Assembly: GCA_038025085.1 (NCBI GenBank)
Contig: CM076150.1
Span: 5,322,501-5,386,500 of the forward strand
Length of the DNA: 64,000 nucleotides
Direction: 5' to 3'
Source of the DNA: Tetragonia tetragonoides
Lineage: Eukaryota; Streptophyta; Magnoliopsida; Caryophyllales; Aizoaceae
The translations under genes and the position numbers were made by a program. Within the stretch, counting starts at the first letter, position 1; the number at the start of each line of letters is the position of its first letter. The notes under the pieces are model-generated. The model did no database searches, was not told the DNA's origin, and saw only the letters and a list, made by a program, of their open reading frames with translations. Of the stretch, positions 45,540 to 57,631 are shown piece after piece.

Positions 45540-45685
45540 AATGATTGATGTCTTCTAAGAAGACGTCTTCTGTAAGAATAAAAATCCAATAAAGATATTT
45601 TTGTAGCAAAAAGACACCTAATGATAGTAAAAAATGGTTTAATATGTGGGACGAGAAGACGTCTTCTGAGAAGACATGTATCATT
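45540..45685. mobile_element. Palindromic MITE (unit 2 only)
   Basis: About 146 bp. Ends AATGATTGATGTCTTCTAAG... and its inverse agree over about 33 bases with three mismatches, and each end contains the palindrome AGAAGACGTCTTCT. Units 1 and 3 read straight through at the same place (GGTTAAAAGAAAT... / GGTTAAAAGAAAC...), so the insertion came after the unit duplication. A short AGAAAG duplication may flank it. Confidence 0.65.
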
Positions 45686-45945
45686 GCTCAGAAAGAAATT
45701 AATTTTGGGGATAGGCTTTGAACATCCATCTCATCTCTAACTTGTCGTTCAACCCATCAGAAGTAGCAACTAAAATGAAGTATATTCATAATCATATTGT
45801 TTCTATTGTTGGTACTTGGTACTATCATATAAACTTTGGTCAAATGTCAATATTTTAACATCACGAATGATAGTAAGAAAGAACACGATGACTATTAAAC
45901 TAAAGACCTATTAAATTCAAAGAGAAATAGAATAAAGAATTGAAC

Positions 45946-46140
45946 CTTAAACCGTGTTTGAAGGACTACGGAAAGGTACGGAGATCGATCAAAGTTTGAT
46001 TTTTTGGGTGCGTCAGCGAAATCAGCGAGAGTATGATACAAGCAGAATGAAATTGGGTTATTAGGGTTTTGTTTTTTTAATTGTGTAGCATTTTGATGAA
46101 ATTTGTTGCAATAGACACGAAAAATTGAATCGAAGGTCAA
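45946..46140 (-). pseudogene. Block C, copy 2 (unit 2)
   Basis: Minus-strand frame with DFADAPKKSNFDRS and SVVLQTRFK, ending at the same splice-like junction as copy 1. Confidence 0.4.
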
Positions 46141-46707
46141 TTGGAATTGATTGTTCAGGCTAGTAGCTTGTTGACTGCTGGTTTGAGGGTCAACGACTCA
46201 ATGGGCCGATTTACCGACCGAAGCTTCGTGTTATTTTTATTTTTATTTATTTATTTCTTGACTAACGAAGCTTCGTGACAAAATTGAGCGGGTAGTCAAA
46301 GTAAAATTGATTTGATTCGAGTAAATTTAGAAATCAATGAGGTGTGATTGAGTGATAAAGACTCGTTCATTCTTCACCAAGATTAAGGATTTGAAATTCA
46401 TCTTGAATATAAAACAACTTTAAATTCCTTAGCCACATTTTTGCTGTTGATCAAAGTTAGAAGTTTAACTATTGTATACTATAAGCAAAATACTGATACC
46501 GGTTAACAAAAGTTGTCAAGATAAATAGTCAAGATGACTATATATACTGTAAGTAAAATATGTATACATAAGTACATGGTATAAGGTTCATCATGATGAG
46601 GCATGTGCATCATCCACGCTTCAATCCCAATGATTATTCCTGTGGGGGGCATAAAAGTGTTGAAAAATAAAGTTTTCAACACTTTTAGGTATTAGGATTA
46701 CTTCTCT

Positions 46708-46765
46708 TATCCATTGATGCATTGCGCTACAAGTAACTTATTCACGCAAGCGAAAATGACTGGTC
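46708..46765 (+). promoter_or_regulatory. Promoter box D of GLP4
   Basis: GATGCATTGCGCTACAAGTA and TTCACGCAAGCG, with a TATA box CTATATATAG at 46818-46827 and the leader phrase TTTCCACAACACAAAGACTA before the ATG. Confidence 0.55.
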
Positions 46766-46935
46766 CCAACATGCTAAGCAATTTCGTATTTCATATATGC
46801 ATTCTCCTCGTATAACTCTATATATAGGGTAATAACAAGTTCTCCATATTTCCACAACACAAAGACTACAAAGTACAAACCAAACACACTACACACAGTA
46901 CGTAAAGAATATTCAACTTAGCTCCAAACATCATC

Positions 46936-47577
46936 ATGGTTCACATCAAAACCCTCTTCACCTTGTCCTTCCTCCTTATTTCACTCTCCTCGGCAAAGAG
47001 CGAGAGCGTGGTGGATTATTGTGTTGCGGACCTCAGCCTTCCTGTCGGCCCAGCAGGTTACCCTTGCAAGAACCCTGCAAACCTCACCGTTGATGACTTC
47101 GTATACTCGGCCTTAGGGGTCGAAGGAGACACAAACAACTTTTTCAAAGCTAATGGCACAGCAGCGGTCGATGTCACGTTCCCTGCCCTTAATGGCCTGG
47201 GACTGTCACTAATTCGTCTAGACATAGGCGTGGATGGCATTGTCCCCATACACTCACACCGTGTCTCCGAACTCATTATTGTGATGGAAGGGACAATCAT
47301 TGCCGGGTTTGTTGATGCGAACAATACTCCGTTCTATAAGACATTGAAGAAGGGTGACATTATGATCTTCCCACAGTCGCTACTTCATTTCCAGGTTAAT
47401 ATTGGGAAAACTCCTGCTCTTGTGTTTGCTACCCTAAACAGCGCAAGCCCTGGCTTTCAAGCGACCACATTTGCTCTCTTTGCAAATAGCTTGCCTTCCA
47501 AGCTGGTTGAAAAGATCAGCTTAGTTGATGCTAAGGAGGTCATGAAGATCAAGAAGATATTTGGTGCATCTAATTGA
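46936..47577 (+). CDS. Germin-like protein, type II, GLP4
   Basis: 213 residues, gap-free against GLP3. Signal peptide to about residue 22. Cys pair C29/C44. Ligands H106, H108, E112 and H151 (HSHRVSE; PQSLLHFQ). An extra glycosylation site, N73-G-T, arises where GLP3 has AAVT. Other differences cluster in residues 62-75, a surface loop in germin folds. It closes composite unit 2, and its promoter resembles that of GLP3 back to at least the conserved box. Function as for GLP3: secreted cupin, activity unassigned. Confidence 0.93.
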   Translation: MVHIKTLFTLSFLLISLSSAKSESVVDYCVADLSLPVGPAGYPCKNPANLTVDDFVYSALGVEGDTNNFFKANGTAAVDVTFPALNGLGLSLIRLDIGVDGIVPIHSHRVSELIIVMEGTIIAGFVDANNTPFYKTLKKGDIMIFPQSLLHFQVNIGKTPALVFATLNSASPGFQATTFALFANSLPSKLVEKISLVDAKEVMKIKKIFGASN

Positions 47578-48214
47578 TTCGTTTAACTATATGCCTTCGT
47601 GTGGTTATTCTAAAGAATAATGAATAAGTACAGTTGTACTTCATATAATTTGTTCAGAAATAAGAATGGTTTCTGTTAGTGTTTTTTCGTCTAATATATA
47701 TGATGATGTGTCTGTTAACTACAGATGAAGAGAGTAATCATATTAGATATTAGAAGCTGTGTTGTTTTTTATGATAAATATTTGTTTTCAATCAACCGTC
47801 CAAGCTAATTTTCTCCTAATAACCAAATTTGAGAGTCGTAGTAAGTTATCAAGCTTAACTAATTTGAATAGAAAACTACCTTCTCTCTTCTAGTTAGATA
47901 TGGTCAATGTTACTCATACACTTTAGAGAATCTCATAACATATACGATATGAAAGAATTCATTTGTCCAACACAGTTAAAGCATGCTCACTAGCTAGCTT
48001 GATTTGCTTATGCTAGCAGCATTAGATTTCCTAAAACATGTAATGTACTTCTGTTAACTCATTCATTTGTATCGGAAAACATAAATAGAAGAAGACAATC
48101 TAATAAAAAACTTTTGATTAAACGTGTCAATCCACTCCATGCCGCTTCTTACCATATATATAGGGTCAGAAACGCCATCATACCTGAGAAAATTTTCACC
48201 AGTCGATCTAAGAA

Positions 48215-48310
48215 ATGATTCATCTTATCTTCATCATCATTCTCAGCATTTCTCTCTGCCATGCATGCCAGCAGGTCGAACATTTGCGTGGGAAACTTGA
48301 GCTTACGCCG
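48215..48310 (+). pseudogene. GLP relic, signal-peptide part (unit 3)
   Basis: MIHLIFIIILSISLCHAC-like start, then sequence related to FCVGDLSL in a shifted frame (TTTGCGTGGGAAACTTGAGC), then 3'-flank DNA. Counterpart of 42686. Confidence 0.65.
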
Positions 48311-48993
48311 CGAACAACTGCATACATCTCCTAGTCCCTAAAAATGAGAGCAAAGTGATTCAGTAAGCAAAAATCAGGCAGGAACTCAGAGAGACTCAAT
48401 CTGTATCACCACATTGTTGCAAGAAGTTCCCAGTAATGGGTTTAGGTTTGGCAGTTATTATTATTGCATATATCACTAAAGCAGGGAACTTCTTGTAGCG
48501 ACGGATACATGCAAAACTGATACAAAATTACAGAAACAGGGGTTTTAAAGAAAATTTTCAGGGAATTGCGCGCCAGCAGACACAACGATTTACCATCTTC
48601 AATAATACAGATATGATTTCACAATTTTTGGTTAAGATATGAAGTAAAAGACATTTATCAGATAGCATATTCCAAAATCATTGGGGTAGTATTAACAGGA
48701 TAACCCTACTTCTGTGTCAAGGAACTGTCTTCTGAAGTGCTGAAGGAGTAATAAGATGGTAGTGTATACTACTACTTATGATCAACGCTAATTCGTGCAG
48801 GTTTAGATTTATAGACTACTTCAGTGTTACACATAATCAGGCTTCGTGTAAACTAACTGTAGGTTTACATACACAAAAAAAAAAGGATGGTAACTAACTT
48901 AACTTTTGAGAGATGGACCATGGTGCTGGACGACCTAATTATTTCTTCACATATATAATCATATAGAAGGAAAAGCCACTGTTACCTCCAAAG

Positions 48994-49645
48994 ATGATTC
49001 TTACCATCTCCATCTTCTGTCTTCCTTCATATCTGATTCCCATGCCAGTGTGGCGGACTTCTGCGTTGGAGACTTGAGCCTCCCCAGTGGTCCGGCAGGC
49101 AACACAAAATCACAGTAAATGACTTTGTTTTCTCTGGCCTAGCTGCCGCTGGCAACATCTCAAGCCTCATCAAAGCTGTTGTCAGCCTGTCACTCCAGCA
49201 TTCGATGCTCGGTTTCCATGGAGCGGTTAGAGTTTGGCGTAGGTGAAGTTGTGGTATTGCACACACATCCTGGGGCATCAAAAGTCCTCATTTTCATGGG
49301 GTGGCTAGAGTTTGGCGTAGGTAAAGTTGTTGCAATGCACACACATCCTGGGGCATCTGAAGTCCTGATTGTGATCGATCCAAGGGAAATATCTGCTGGT
49401 TGTATATATAGGTTCAGGTAAAGGTGTGTACTTTAAGATATTGTACAACGCTTACCTACTGCATTTCCAAAAGCAATTGTGGACGAGTATTGCTTTCATT
49501 ACCTCCAGCAGGCAAACTTATGGCCTCAAATCACCGATTTTCTCTCTTTGCAAAGAGCCTGCCAAACTGAGTTATTGAGAATACCACATTCCTGGACGCT
49601 GCTTAGGTGGAAGAAGCTCAAAGACGTTGTCAATGGCACAAATTC
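48994..49645 (+). pseudogene. Type I GLP relic, full length (unit 3)
   Basis: Begins MILTISIFCLPSYLIPMPVWRT, with a frameshift soon after. [14 protein letters not shown] is readable in another frame. It then has several indels, an in-frame TAG near the end, and an approximately 79-bp tandem duplication of the segment with the first cupin motif (about 49214-49291 and 49292-49370). The GLNGLG-coding stretch is missing, as in unit 2. Clearly non-functional. Confidence 0.85.
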
Positions 49646-51600
49646 ATGTCTCTAGTTCCTGTTCTGACATGATTAGCAACAATGTAAATTCATTTAGTAT
49701 GTGATAGATGTTTTTTACCAGAAAAAGATGCAAAAAACAGGGGCAAAGCAAACCAGTTTTTCGGTCTCAATTAATTTCTAGTTTTTCCATTGTATTGCCT
49801 TTCAGAATTTGTTGAAACAAACTGCTTTCAGGACATCTGCTTATATCTCCAAAAGTACTGACTGCAGATTTACAACTCCATTTTAAATGTCTACTTTCTT
49901 TTTAGAGTATATGCCTTTATTTTCACGATCAAAACCAAATTATACTACTAAATTTCTTATCTTTCCCATTAGAAGTTGAAAATACTTTTCCGTTGAAAAT
50001 GATTTCCTCCAAACCATATTTCCGCTCAAAATGATTTCCTCCAAACCATCTAGAGCCTAAGTCGAAGCCATATACAAAAGAATAATCTCCACAGGACATG
50101 TAGCTGTTTAGTAGTTGATCATGTCAACTTGGGTTAAAGATGCCGAAGCCATTCATTCATTCACCTAATTGGGAAACTATCAAATACTAAAAAAAATAAA
50201 ATAATAACTATGTAAACAGTGCAACTAAAATGTACATTACCCTGTCAAACCTCATTAATTAAAAAAAAAAAAAAGTATTTCACCTTCAAGTTTGAATAAT
50301 TGAGCCACGTATACAGGTCAACATGGGATGAAAATGACATGCACAATCAAACTGGTTAAAAGAAACCATTTTGGGGATAGGCTTTTGAAAATCCAACTCA
50401 TCTCTAACTTGCCATTCAACCCATCAGATTATCAAAAGTAGCAACTAAAATAAATTATATTCATAATCATATTTGAAACTTGAACATCACGGATGTTAAT
50501 TAAAAACACAATGACTAATTGACTACTGTAAAGTGTAAACCCACAAAATGTTAGTTGAAGAGAAAATGAATTAAAATATAAACTTAATATGATTAAAGAA
50601 CTGAACCTTAAACCGTGTTTGAAGGACCTTGGGAAAGTTCGGAGATCGATCAAAATTTGACCTTTTTGGTGCGTCAGCGAAATCAGCGATATCAGGGTTT
50701 CAATTTTGGGAAAGGGGTTTCTTTTAATTGGGGATCATTTTGATGAATTTTTTTGAAATTGATTTGAAAATTTGAATCGATTAGGGATTAGAAAGGAATT
50801 TGTGGTTCAATTTCAGGGAAAATCGATGAATTGAAGATCAATTGGGCTTGATTGTTCAGGATAGTGGCTTGTTGACTGCTGGCTTGCGGGTCAACGACTC
50901 AATGGGCTGGTAAGCGAGTAACGAAGCTTCGTGTTAAATTTGAGCGGGTAGTCAAATCAAATTTATTTGATTCGAGTAAATTAGGAAATCCACATGTCAC
51001 TCCCCAACTTTTGTGATGTATATCTTGATGACCTCACTGGGAGGACATATGAACGCTTAAGTAATATTTTGACGTAGTTTTATAAAGTACTGTTAGAGAA
51101 CGTTTGGATTGGGATAATGATTAAGGAGGTAATTGAATAAATTAAAGTGTAAAATAATAAGGTAAAGTGGTGACAAATGTAATGATTAAGGGGGTAATGG
51201 AGAAAATGAAGGAAAAATCATTTCCTAGGAGGAGACTGGTAACAAACTAACAATTATCCCCCAAATGGGGGTAATCATTACCTTCTTTTACACAAAATCT
51301 AACCCGAAAATTTATAGATTTTAACTCATGCAATGCTACTAATTAGTGATACTGGTGAGCAAAAATGTGATACATGTGAATGAAAATAGTGATATGTATT
51401 GATGTTTATAGGAGATTGCCAAACAAATTCGCAATCATCTATTTTTGCATTCTTCACCACATTTTGTTCCTAACCAAAGTTGTAGGCTTAATTATACACT
51501 AAGCAAAAAAGTGATACTTGTTAACAAAAGTTGTCGAGATAAACCGTTAAGATACCTATTCTATAAGTAAAATATTAATGCTTAAGCACATGATCTGATA
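49646..51600. repeat. Spacer of composite unit 3
   Basis: No gene. It carries the type I 3' flank, a spacer in which most of block B has been deleted (join near 49853), block C (50607-50740) and the TTGTTGACTGCTGGCTTGCG phrase present in every unit. Confidence 0.65.
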
Positions 51601-52040
51601 TCCATAAGGTATGTGCATCATTCGCACTTCAATCCCAACGGTCAATCCAGTTAGGGCATAAAGTTGATGAAAAGTGAAAGTTTTCAACACTTTTAGGTAC
51701 TAGGAGTAGTTTTGTTATCCATACATGCATTGCACAAGTAATACATTCACGCAAGCGATTACGAATGTCTGGTCCCAACCATGCATCCTAAGCCATTTCA
51801 TATATACTTGTAAAATTTTTAACACTGATAATAATAATATACTCTCATGCATTCTTATCGCATAACTCTATATATAGGGTAACAAGTTCTCCAGCTTTCC
51901 ACAACTCAAATTGATGTCTCTTGTTCGTCAGTTCGTGTTCTAATAACATGATTAGCAACAATGTAAATTCATTTTAGATGTTATTTTTCAGGAAAAGATG
52001 GAAACCATTTTTTCCTTCTCAACCAATAAAATTGTGTTTT
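51600..52040 (+). pseudogene. Ghost GLP locus: type II promoter joined to type I 3' UTR
   Basis: Left part: the complete type II promoter with box D at 51727-51770 (CACGCAAGCG at 51748-51757), TATA box CTATATATAG at 51868-51877 and leader TTTCCACAAC. At about 51903-51910 it changes to AAATTGATGTCTCTTGTTCG, which is the end and 3' untranslated region of a type I gene (compare AAATTAATGTCTCTAATTCG at 37848). CACAA is common to both sides. The whole type II gene of unit 3 and the type I gene of unit 4 are missing between. Confidence 0.82.
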
Positions 52041-52179
52041 TAGTCTTTTGTTTTGCCTTTCGGAATTTGTTGAAACAAATTGCTCTTGTACGTCCACTCT
52101 AAAATACAGTAGTCTTTCTATTTCAATTCATTAAATTAGGACTACAATAAAACATCTGTCTTATTTAGTATACACATCC

Positions 52180-52420
52180 ATTTTCAGAAATACAGAGATA
52201 TATTCAAGGTTTCTGGTAAAATCTGAATTATAAGACAGTCCTCAGTATAGCATGCATATTCAGAAAATCATTGACGTAATATTCCTAGGATAATTCTATT
52301 TCTTTGTCAGGGAACTTAGCTTGTCTTCTGAAGTGCTCAAGGAGCAACAGGGTCGTTGTATTATGAGTGCGCTAATTGTGCGTGGTTTGAGATATCTTGA
52401 CAACTTCAATGTTACACATA
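52180..52420 (-). pseudogene. Block B, copy in unit 4
   Basis: Same order of phrases as 39000-39240 and 44690-44940 (ATACAGAGATAT, AATATTCC, TTGTCTTCTGAAGTGCT, AACTTCAATGTTACACATAA). The frame is not preserved. Confidence 0.5.
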
Positions 52421-53724
52421 ATCATGTTACTTTGACTGACGAATGCAGGCTCACAAACATAAAATAAGTTCTGCACTGTCCATTTAAATGTCTACTTCTT
52501 CTTATTACTTTGATTACTACTTTCTGTCTTTCCGTTATCAAACCTACACATGTGAACCGATTCAACCAAATGAGATGAGATCCCCTCCAATCAAAATGGT
52601 GTAGTACGTATTTGGTATGATTCATAAATACCGAATCAGAAAGAAAAAAAAAAACTAAATTTCTATATATTTTGTGAGCTACTACACCAATACTATACCA
52701 TGTTAATTTAAGGCGATGTCACCTCTGAACCATAACCGAAATTGAGGAAGACTTTTGTCAATACGAGGGCTCCTTTTGATTAGGGGGAATTCCCCAATTG
52801 AGTTGAAAACTATTCATTTTTCCGTTGAAAATGATTTCTGACAAACCACTTAGTACCTAAGTCGAACCCATTTACAGAAGAATAAACTCTGCAGGATATA
52901 TATGAGTATATGACTATATGAGTTTAGTTGTTGATCGTGTCAACTTGGGTCAAATATGCCGAACTCATTCATTCGTTATTTACCTAATTTCTATTGGGAA
53001 AAAATCAAATACTCTACTAAAGAAAATAGGAAAATTAAAAGAAAGTACTTTATAACAATGCAACTAAAATGTAGGGTAAACATCATTATTAAAAAAAATC
53101 GTATTTAACTAACCTTCAAGTTTTGAAAATTGTCCCACTTAGACAGGTCACCTTGAGCATCTCATCTCATCTCATCTCTAACTAATTAAATAAATAAGAG
53201 ATTTCAAAATTGCCATTCAACCCATCAGAAGTAGCAGCTAATTAAAAAACATTCATAATCCTATTTAAACTCATATGCTTATTCATTTTGTTTCTATAGT
53301 TGGTATCATATATCAAGTGTACTTATTCTAGTCAAATGTCAATGCTTTGAAACTTCTAATAATACTCTTATGATTGATGTTAAGGAATGAGATAGGAAAG
53401 AATATGTACATTGACTATCGTAAACCCAAATAATATTAGTAGAAGACTGACAAAAGAAATAAACATTAGTATTATAAAAACAAAGAGAACAAAAGAACAT
53501 GAAAATTAGCATAAACAAGAATAATAATAGCATAAATATTTAAAAGGATAAACAAAAAAACAAAAACAATAGGTCTTATAAAAGGCCGACCTATCCTATA
53601 GGGCCAAAGTATTGTCCCGCGCGCGCGTGTCTGGGCTCCGCCTGTGACCCCAGCGCCTCTTTTTTATTTATTTTTTTGGAATTCGGAGGTTTCCTGTGAT
53701 AAATATCTGTGAAGACAAAATAAA

Positions 53725-53820
53725 TTATGCTTCCTATGAATAGCCCAGTGGTAAGCTCTCCTCAATCTTCCTACAAGACCAAGGTTCGAATCCTCATTTG
53801 CTATTCTTTAGTTTTAATTC
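53725..53820 (+). mobile_element. tRNA-derived SINE-like sequence
   Basis: A-box-like TAGCCCAGTGGTAAGCTC and B-box GGTTCGAATCC, 34 bases apart, followed by a T-rich tail: the head of a plant SINE. There is no acceptor-stem pairing for a true tRNA gene. Confidence 0.5.
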
Positions 53821-53929
53821 AACTTTTTTTTTTGTCTTTTAAAATTTATTTTATTTTATTTTCACTTGTAATCCAAAAAAAATAAAATAACTAATAGAGA
53901 TCAATAATCTAATATTGTTCTATCAATAA

Positions 53930-54545
53930 ATAAAAAAACTAATATTGGATTAAGTAACACTGCTTTATCAATGAACTAATATACTACGTATCAATAACAT
54001 AACACTGGAGTGTTAAAACGTCAAATTGCTTCTCAATAAATTAACACATGCCTAAAATTAGCTAACATTGCTTATTCTTCTCAAACCCTCTTATGCTTTG
54101 CGTTGGTTTTAATTCAATTTTTCTTTATTTTTTTCATTTTTAAAATATTTTTGTTGTTTTTTCTCGATAAACAAAATATATTCACTCATAGTCATCAACT
54201 AATTGCCTATAAAATCAATAAATCCTTAAATTAACTAGCAAATCCAATAAAAAAAATGCACCTCAAAAATTTTATAAAAATTATCTAACACTTCTTCTCA
54301 ATAAGCTAACACTAGAGATCAATAATCTGATACCGGGGTTATAAATAGTCAAATTGCATTTAAATACACTAGCGCGTGTCTTAAATTAACTAACACTGCT
54401 TTCTCAATGAACTAACACTAGAGTTCAATAATCTGATACTAGGGTTATTACTGTTCAATAAACTAACACGTGTCTAAAATTAACTAATACTACTTTCTCA
54501 ATGAACTAACACCACGGATTAATAATTTGACATTGGAGTTTTAAA
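53930..54545. repeat. Degenerate tandem repeat with ACTAACAC/CTCAATGAACT
   Basis: Repeats of the kind CTTTCTCAATGAACTAACAC followed by AATCTGATACTAGGGTT recur about every 100 bases. Confidence 0.6.
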
Positions 54546-54559
54546 AACTCAATTTGCTT

Positions 54560-54745
54560 CTCTAGTGCCACTTTGTTGCATTGTGGTACTAGTTTATTTT
54601 GTTCTAGCGCCACTTTGTTGCATTTTAGTGCTAGTTTATTTTGCTCTATATAGTGACACTTTGTTACATTATGGTGCTAGTTTAGTTTGCTCTACTGTCA
54701 CTTTGTTGGATTATGGTGCTAGATTATTTTACTCTAGTGTTAACT
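54560..54745. repeat. About 50-bp tandem repeat
   Basis: Three to four copies of GCCACTTTGTTGCATT followed by GTGCTAGTTTATTTTGCTCTA. Short frames here are by-products of the repeat. Confidence 0.75.
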
Positions 54746-55819
54746 TTTTCTGGTGGTGAACGATTTTTAATGTTCATTGTGACTTTCTCCACATGTGGGT
54801 TAGCTTCTTAAACTCATGTGTCACTTGTTTTTAATCACTTATTCAATATAATTAATTTAATTTTTAACTCCAACTTTTTAAAAATAATTATAAACCATGG
54901 AGTATTATTTTGTTACTTTGTGGTGTCAGTTTATTTTATTCTATTAGCACTTCATTTCCTTTTGGTGATAACACTTTGAACTTCGGTGTCACTTTTTCAA
55001 CATATAGTGTTAATTTTCTAAAGTCCAGTGTCAATTTCATTTTAAATTTAATTAAGGTATTTTTTTTTGCGATAAGAGAAACAATTTTGTTTTAGAATCC
55101 TTTTCAAAAAAATATTGCTTTAGAATAAATGGATTTCATCAGTGATTAGTATAACCTTGTAAACTACTGTTACTAATAAGCTCCCAAAAACGAAAAAACC
55201 AGCACAAAATTGAAATGCAAGTGGCCCACCCAACCAACCAAATCAAAATCCCCCAGTCTCTCTCCTCTTCTCTGATTCCCCTTCTTCCCCTCCCCCAAAC
55301 TTCATCATATCTCTTCCCACCTATGGCCAGCCCAACCATTAGAACGAAGTTTCTTCAATCGAGCCAGTACCAAAGCTGATCTCAGAGAAGCTAGAGTGAG
55401 AGAACGAAGGTTGACAACTGGTGAAGGCTAGAGTTGATGGCTCATGGTGGTGACGGTTCGAGGTGTTCGTCGATCGTGGTGGCAATGGCTCGTAGCAGTG
55501 ATAGTTGGAAGTAGGTCGTGGTGGTGAGTCAGTGACAATTGAAGGTGGACGGTGGACTATTGCCAATTGGTAGTGGATCTTGGCAGGTGGGGAGAAACGG
55601 AGAGAGAAAAAATTGGTATGTCGTTGTTAAATCTTGAAAGAGAGTGAAGGAGAGAGGTAGGAGAAATAAAGAACAGATGGGAAAGGGGAGAAGAACTGAA
55701 GGAAACGCGTGTAGTATTATAAAGAAACAAAAGGAGGGACCACACGCCCTATTGCATAGGACGGTCCTTTTCAAGTTTTTGCGAAACAAAAATTCAAAGA
55801 GAAACACAATAAAGAATTG

Positions 55820-55975
55820 AACATGCGAAACCGTGTATGAAGAACCTTGGAAAAATTCAGAGATTGATCAAAAATTGATTTTTTTAGTGGGTCAGCGAAA
55901 TCAACACGATCGAGTAGCATGCAAGGAGAATGAAATGATTTTGATATTATTAGGGTTTCATTTTTGGTAAGGGTT
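55820..55975 (-). pseudogene. Block C, copy in unit 4
   Basis: Minus-strand frame with NFSKVLHTRFR and the same order of flanking phrases as the other copies. The splice-like junction is degraded. Confidence 0.4.
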
Positions 55976-56429
55976 TTTCTAAACACAAAAATTTTTATAA
56001 GACGGTTTTTTTTTTAGTTTTTGATGATACGAATCACTTTAGGAGATCAATTTGATGAAATATATTGCAATTTATCCGAGAAGTTGATTCAATTCGAGAC
56101 AGATTGGAATTTTGTGGTTCAATTTTAGAGCTATTGGATGAATCGAAGGTCGATTTTGATTGATTGTTGAGTGTAGTGACTTGTCAGACCGGTGGATTCT
56201 AATTTCTATGTCAACGGCTAACGGGCTGGGAGCAGAAGCTTCGTGGTAACTTTGAGCTGGTAGTCAAAGTCAATTTTATTTTGATTCGACTAACTAAATT
56301 ACGATTTACGACATGCACAATGCATATAATACGGGTATTAGTCATGATGAAGCATGTCTCATTAGAATATTTCTGCTCATTTATCAATTTTTCATTAAAA
56401 AGTGATAAGTATAAGTGCGTACAAAATTC

Positions 56430-56605
56430 TTGTTATACTTGTAAGTAAAAGTGTTTTGGCACTCTCATCCCTTAAACAAGGTCGAGAGTTCGAATCTTTT
56501 AAATGGAGAAACTATTTAGTGGGAGCACTTTATCCTTTTATGGGTTGACCGTTGCGAACTGGATTAGCCATGACCCAAAGAGCTTAGGTGAACCAGTGGT
56601 TAAAC
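56430..56605 (+). mobile_element. SINE-like sequence
   Basis: B-box-like GAGTTCGAATC near 56488, then GGGTTGACCGTTGCGAACTG and GATTAGCC, a 3' phrase I associate with plant tRNA-derived SINEs. It has no counterpart in the other GLP units. Confidence 0.45.
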
Positions 56606-57600
56606 AAAAACAAATGATATTTATTTTTAGTCACTTCATGCATAAGACATCCTCATAAGAGAATTGCTAGTTTTGTGGAGAATAAATATTGATCAATTGC
56701 ATACACGAGTACACCTTAAAGAATATTCATATATGGCGATCGAAGGATCTATAGAAAACAATCTAAAATCCCTTCTTTGGAGAAAGAAAAAAAAAACGTA
56801 CAAAGTTTCTTCTTCAAATCACTGTTTGCGTCGTTTGGGCTCGGCTTCATAATCGTAGCAAGTCTGGCAATGTATAACAATTGACAAATATAATGTCAAA
56901 TTGTCAATCATGATGGAGAGATCTATAGTTATTATTGTAGATATATATGTTAAAGCTTGAATCTGTATGGTAATTAATCTTTCAAAATGTAGATCCTGCA
57001 GAATCACTGAACTCTTACAATAGATTAGAAGAAGAGAAAAAAAATGCAAAGAAAAAGGAAATACTTCAACAAATGGAAGGGCAAACTTATTGTCTAATTA
57101 AAATTAACCAACGAACTAAGCAACATCAAATCTAGATAAACCAATAAAAATAGTAACGCGAAATAATGGTTTTCAAGCCGAAAATGGTAAAAATAATAGT
57201 GACCACAAAAATTCGATTATATGAGGCGGCCTCATGCATGAGTCGTGATAGCTATGAGTAAAAAAAAAATGATACTATTGTACATGAAAATGATACCTCA
57301 TGCATAAAGCCGCCTCTTACTAAAGTTTTTGATAATGATTTGGCTTGAATTGATATACTCTATTTAACAAGGATAGTATTTGTACAACGATAAATCACAA
57401 ATGAAGATAAGTAAGCTTCAATTTAGCTAAGATTATTACTTAAAAATTATGTTTACATTACAATGTCTTAGTGATCTGGACAATCTTTCTGAGAATTGGT
57501 TGATACAAATTGAATGATTACCAATTCAAGTACTATTAGAATATGTCCTCTATGTTCAAACCTTTCTGAAAATTTTATTACTAGATACGAAGTTTTCAAC
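56606..57600. other. Upstream flank of GLP5
   Basis: No gene is recognisable. Short frames here are not related to known families. Confidence 0.4.
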
Positions 57601-57631
57601 CTTTTACGGGTACTACTCCCGTCCTCCATTG

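Larger units (their letters stand above)
53560..55785. mobile_element. Non-autonomous MULE-like element in unit 4
   Basis: Left end CAATAGGTCTTATAAAAGG and right end the complement of CCTTTTCAAGTTTTTGCG. The inner parts of the ends, CGACCTATCCTATAGGGC and the complement of GCCCTATTGCATAGGACG, match well. A possible 9-base target duplication, AAACAAAAA, flanks it but is low complexity. About 2.2 kb, no transposase. Sister units lack it at the matching place (between ...GGATAAACAAA and ATTCAAAGAGAAA). It holds a SINE-like sequence and two sets of short tandem repeats. Confidence 0.6.

Noticed and set aside
53735..53800. A tRNA gene suggested by A and B boxes
   Set aside because: No acceptor stem or anticodon arm pairs. 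The T-rich tail fits a SINE better.
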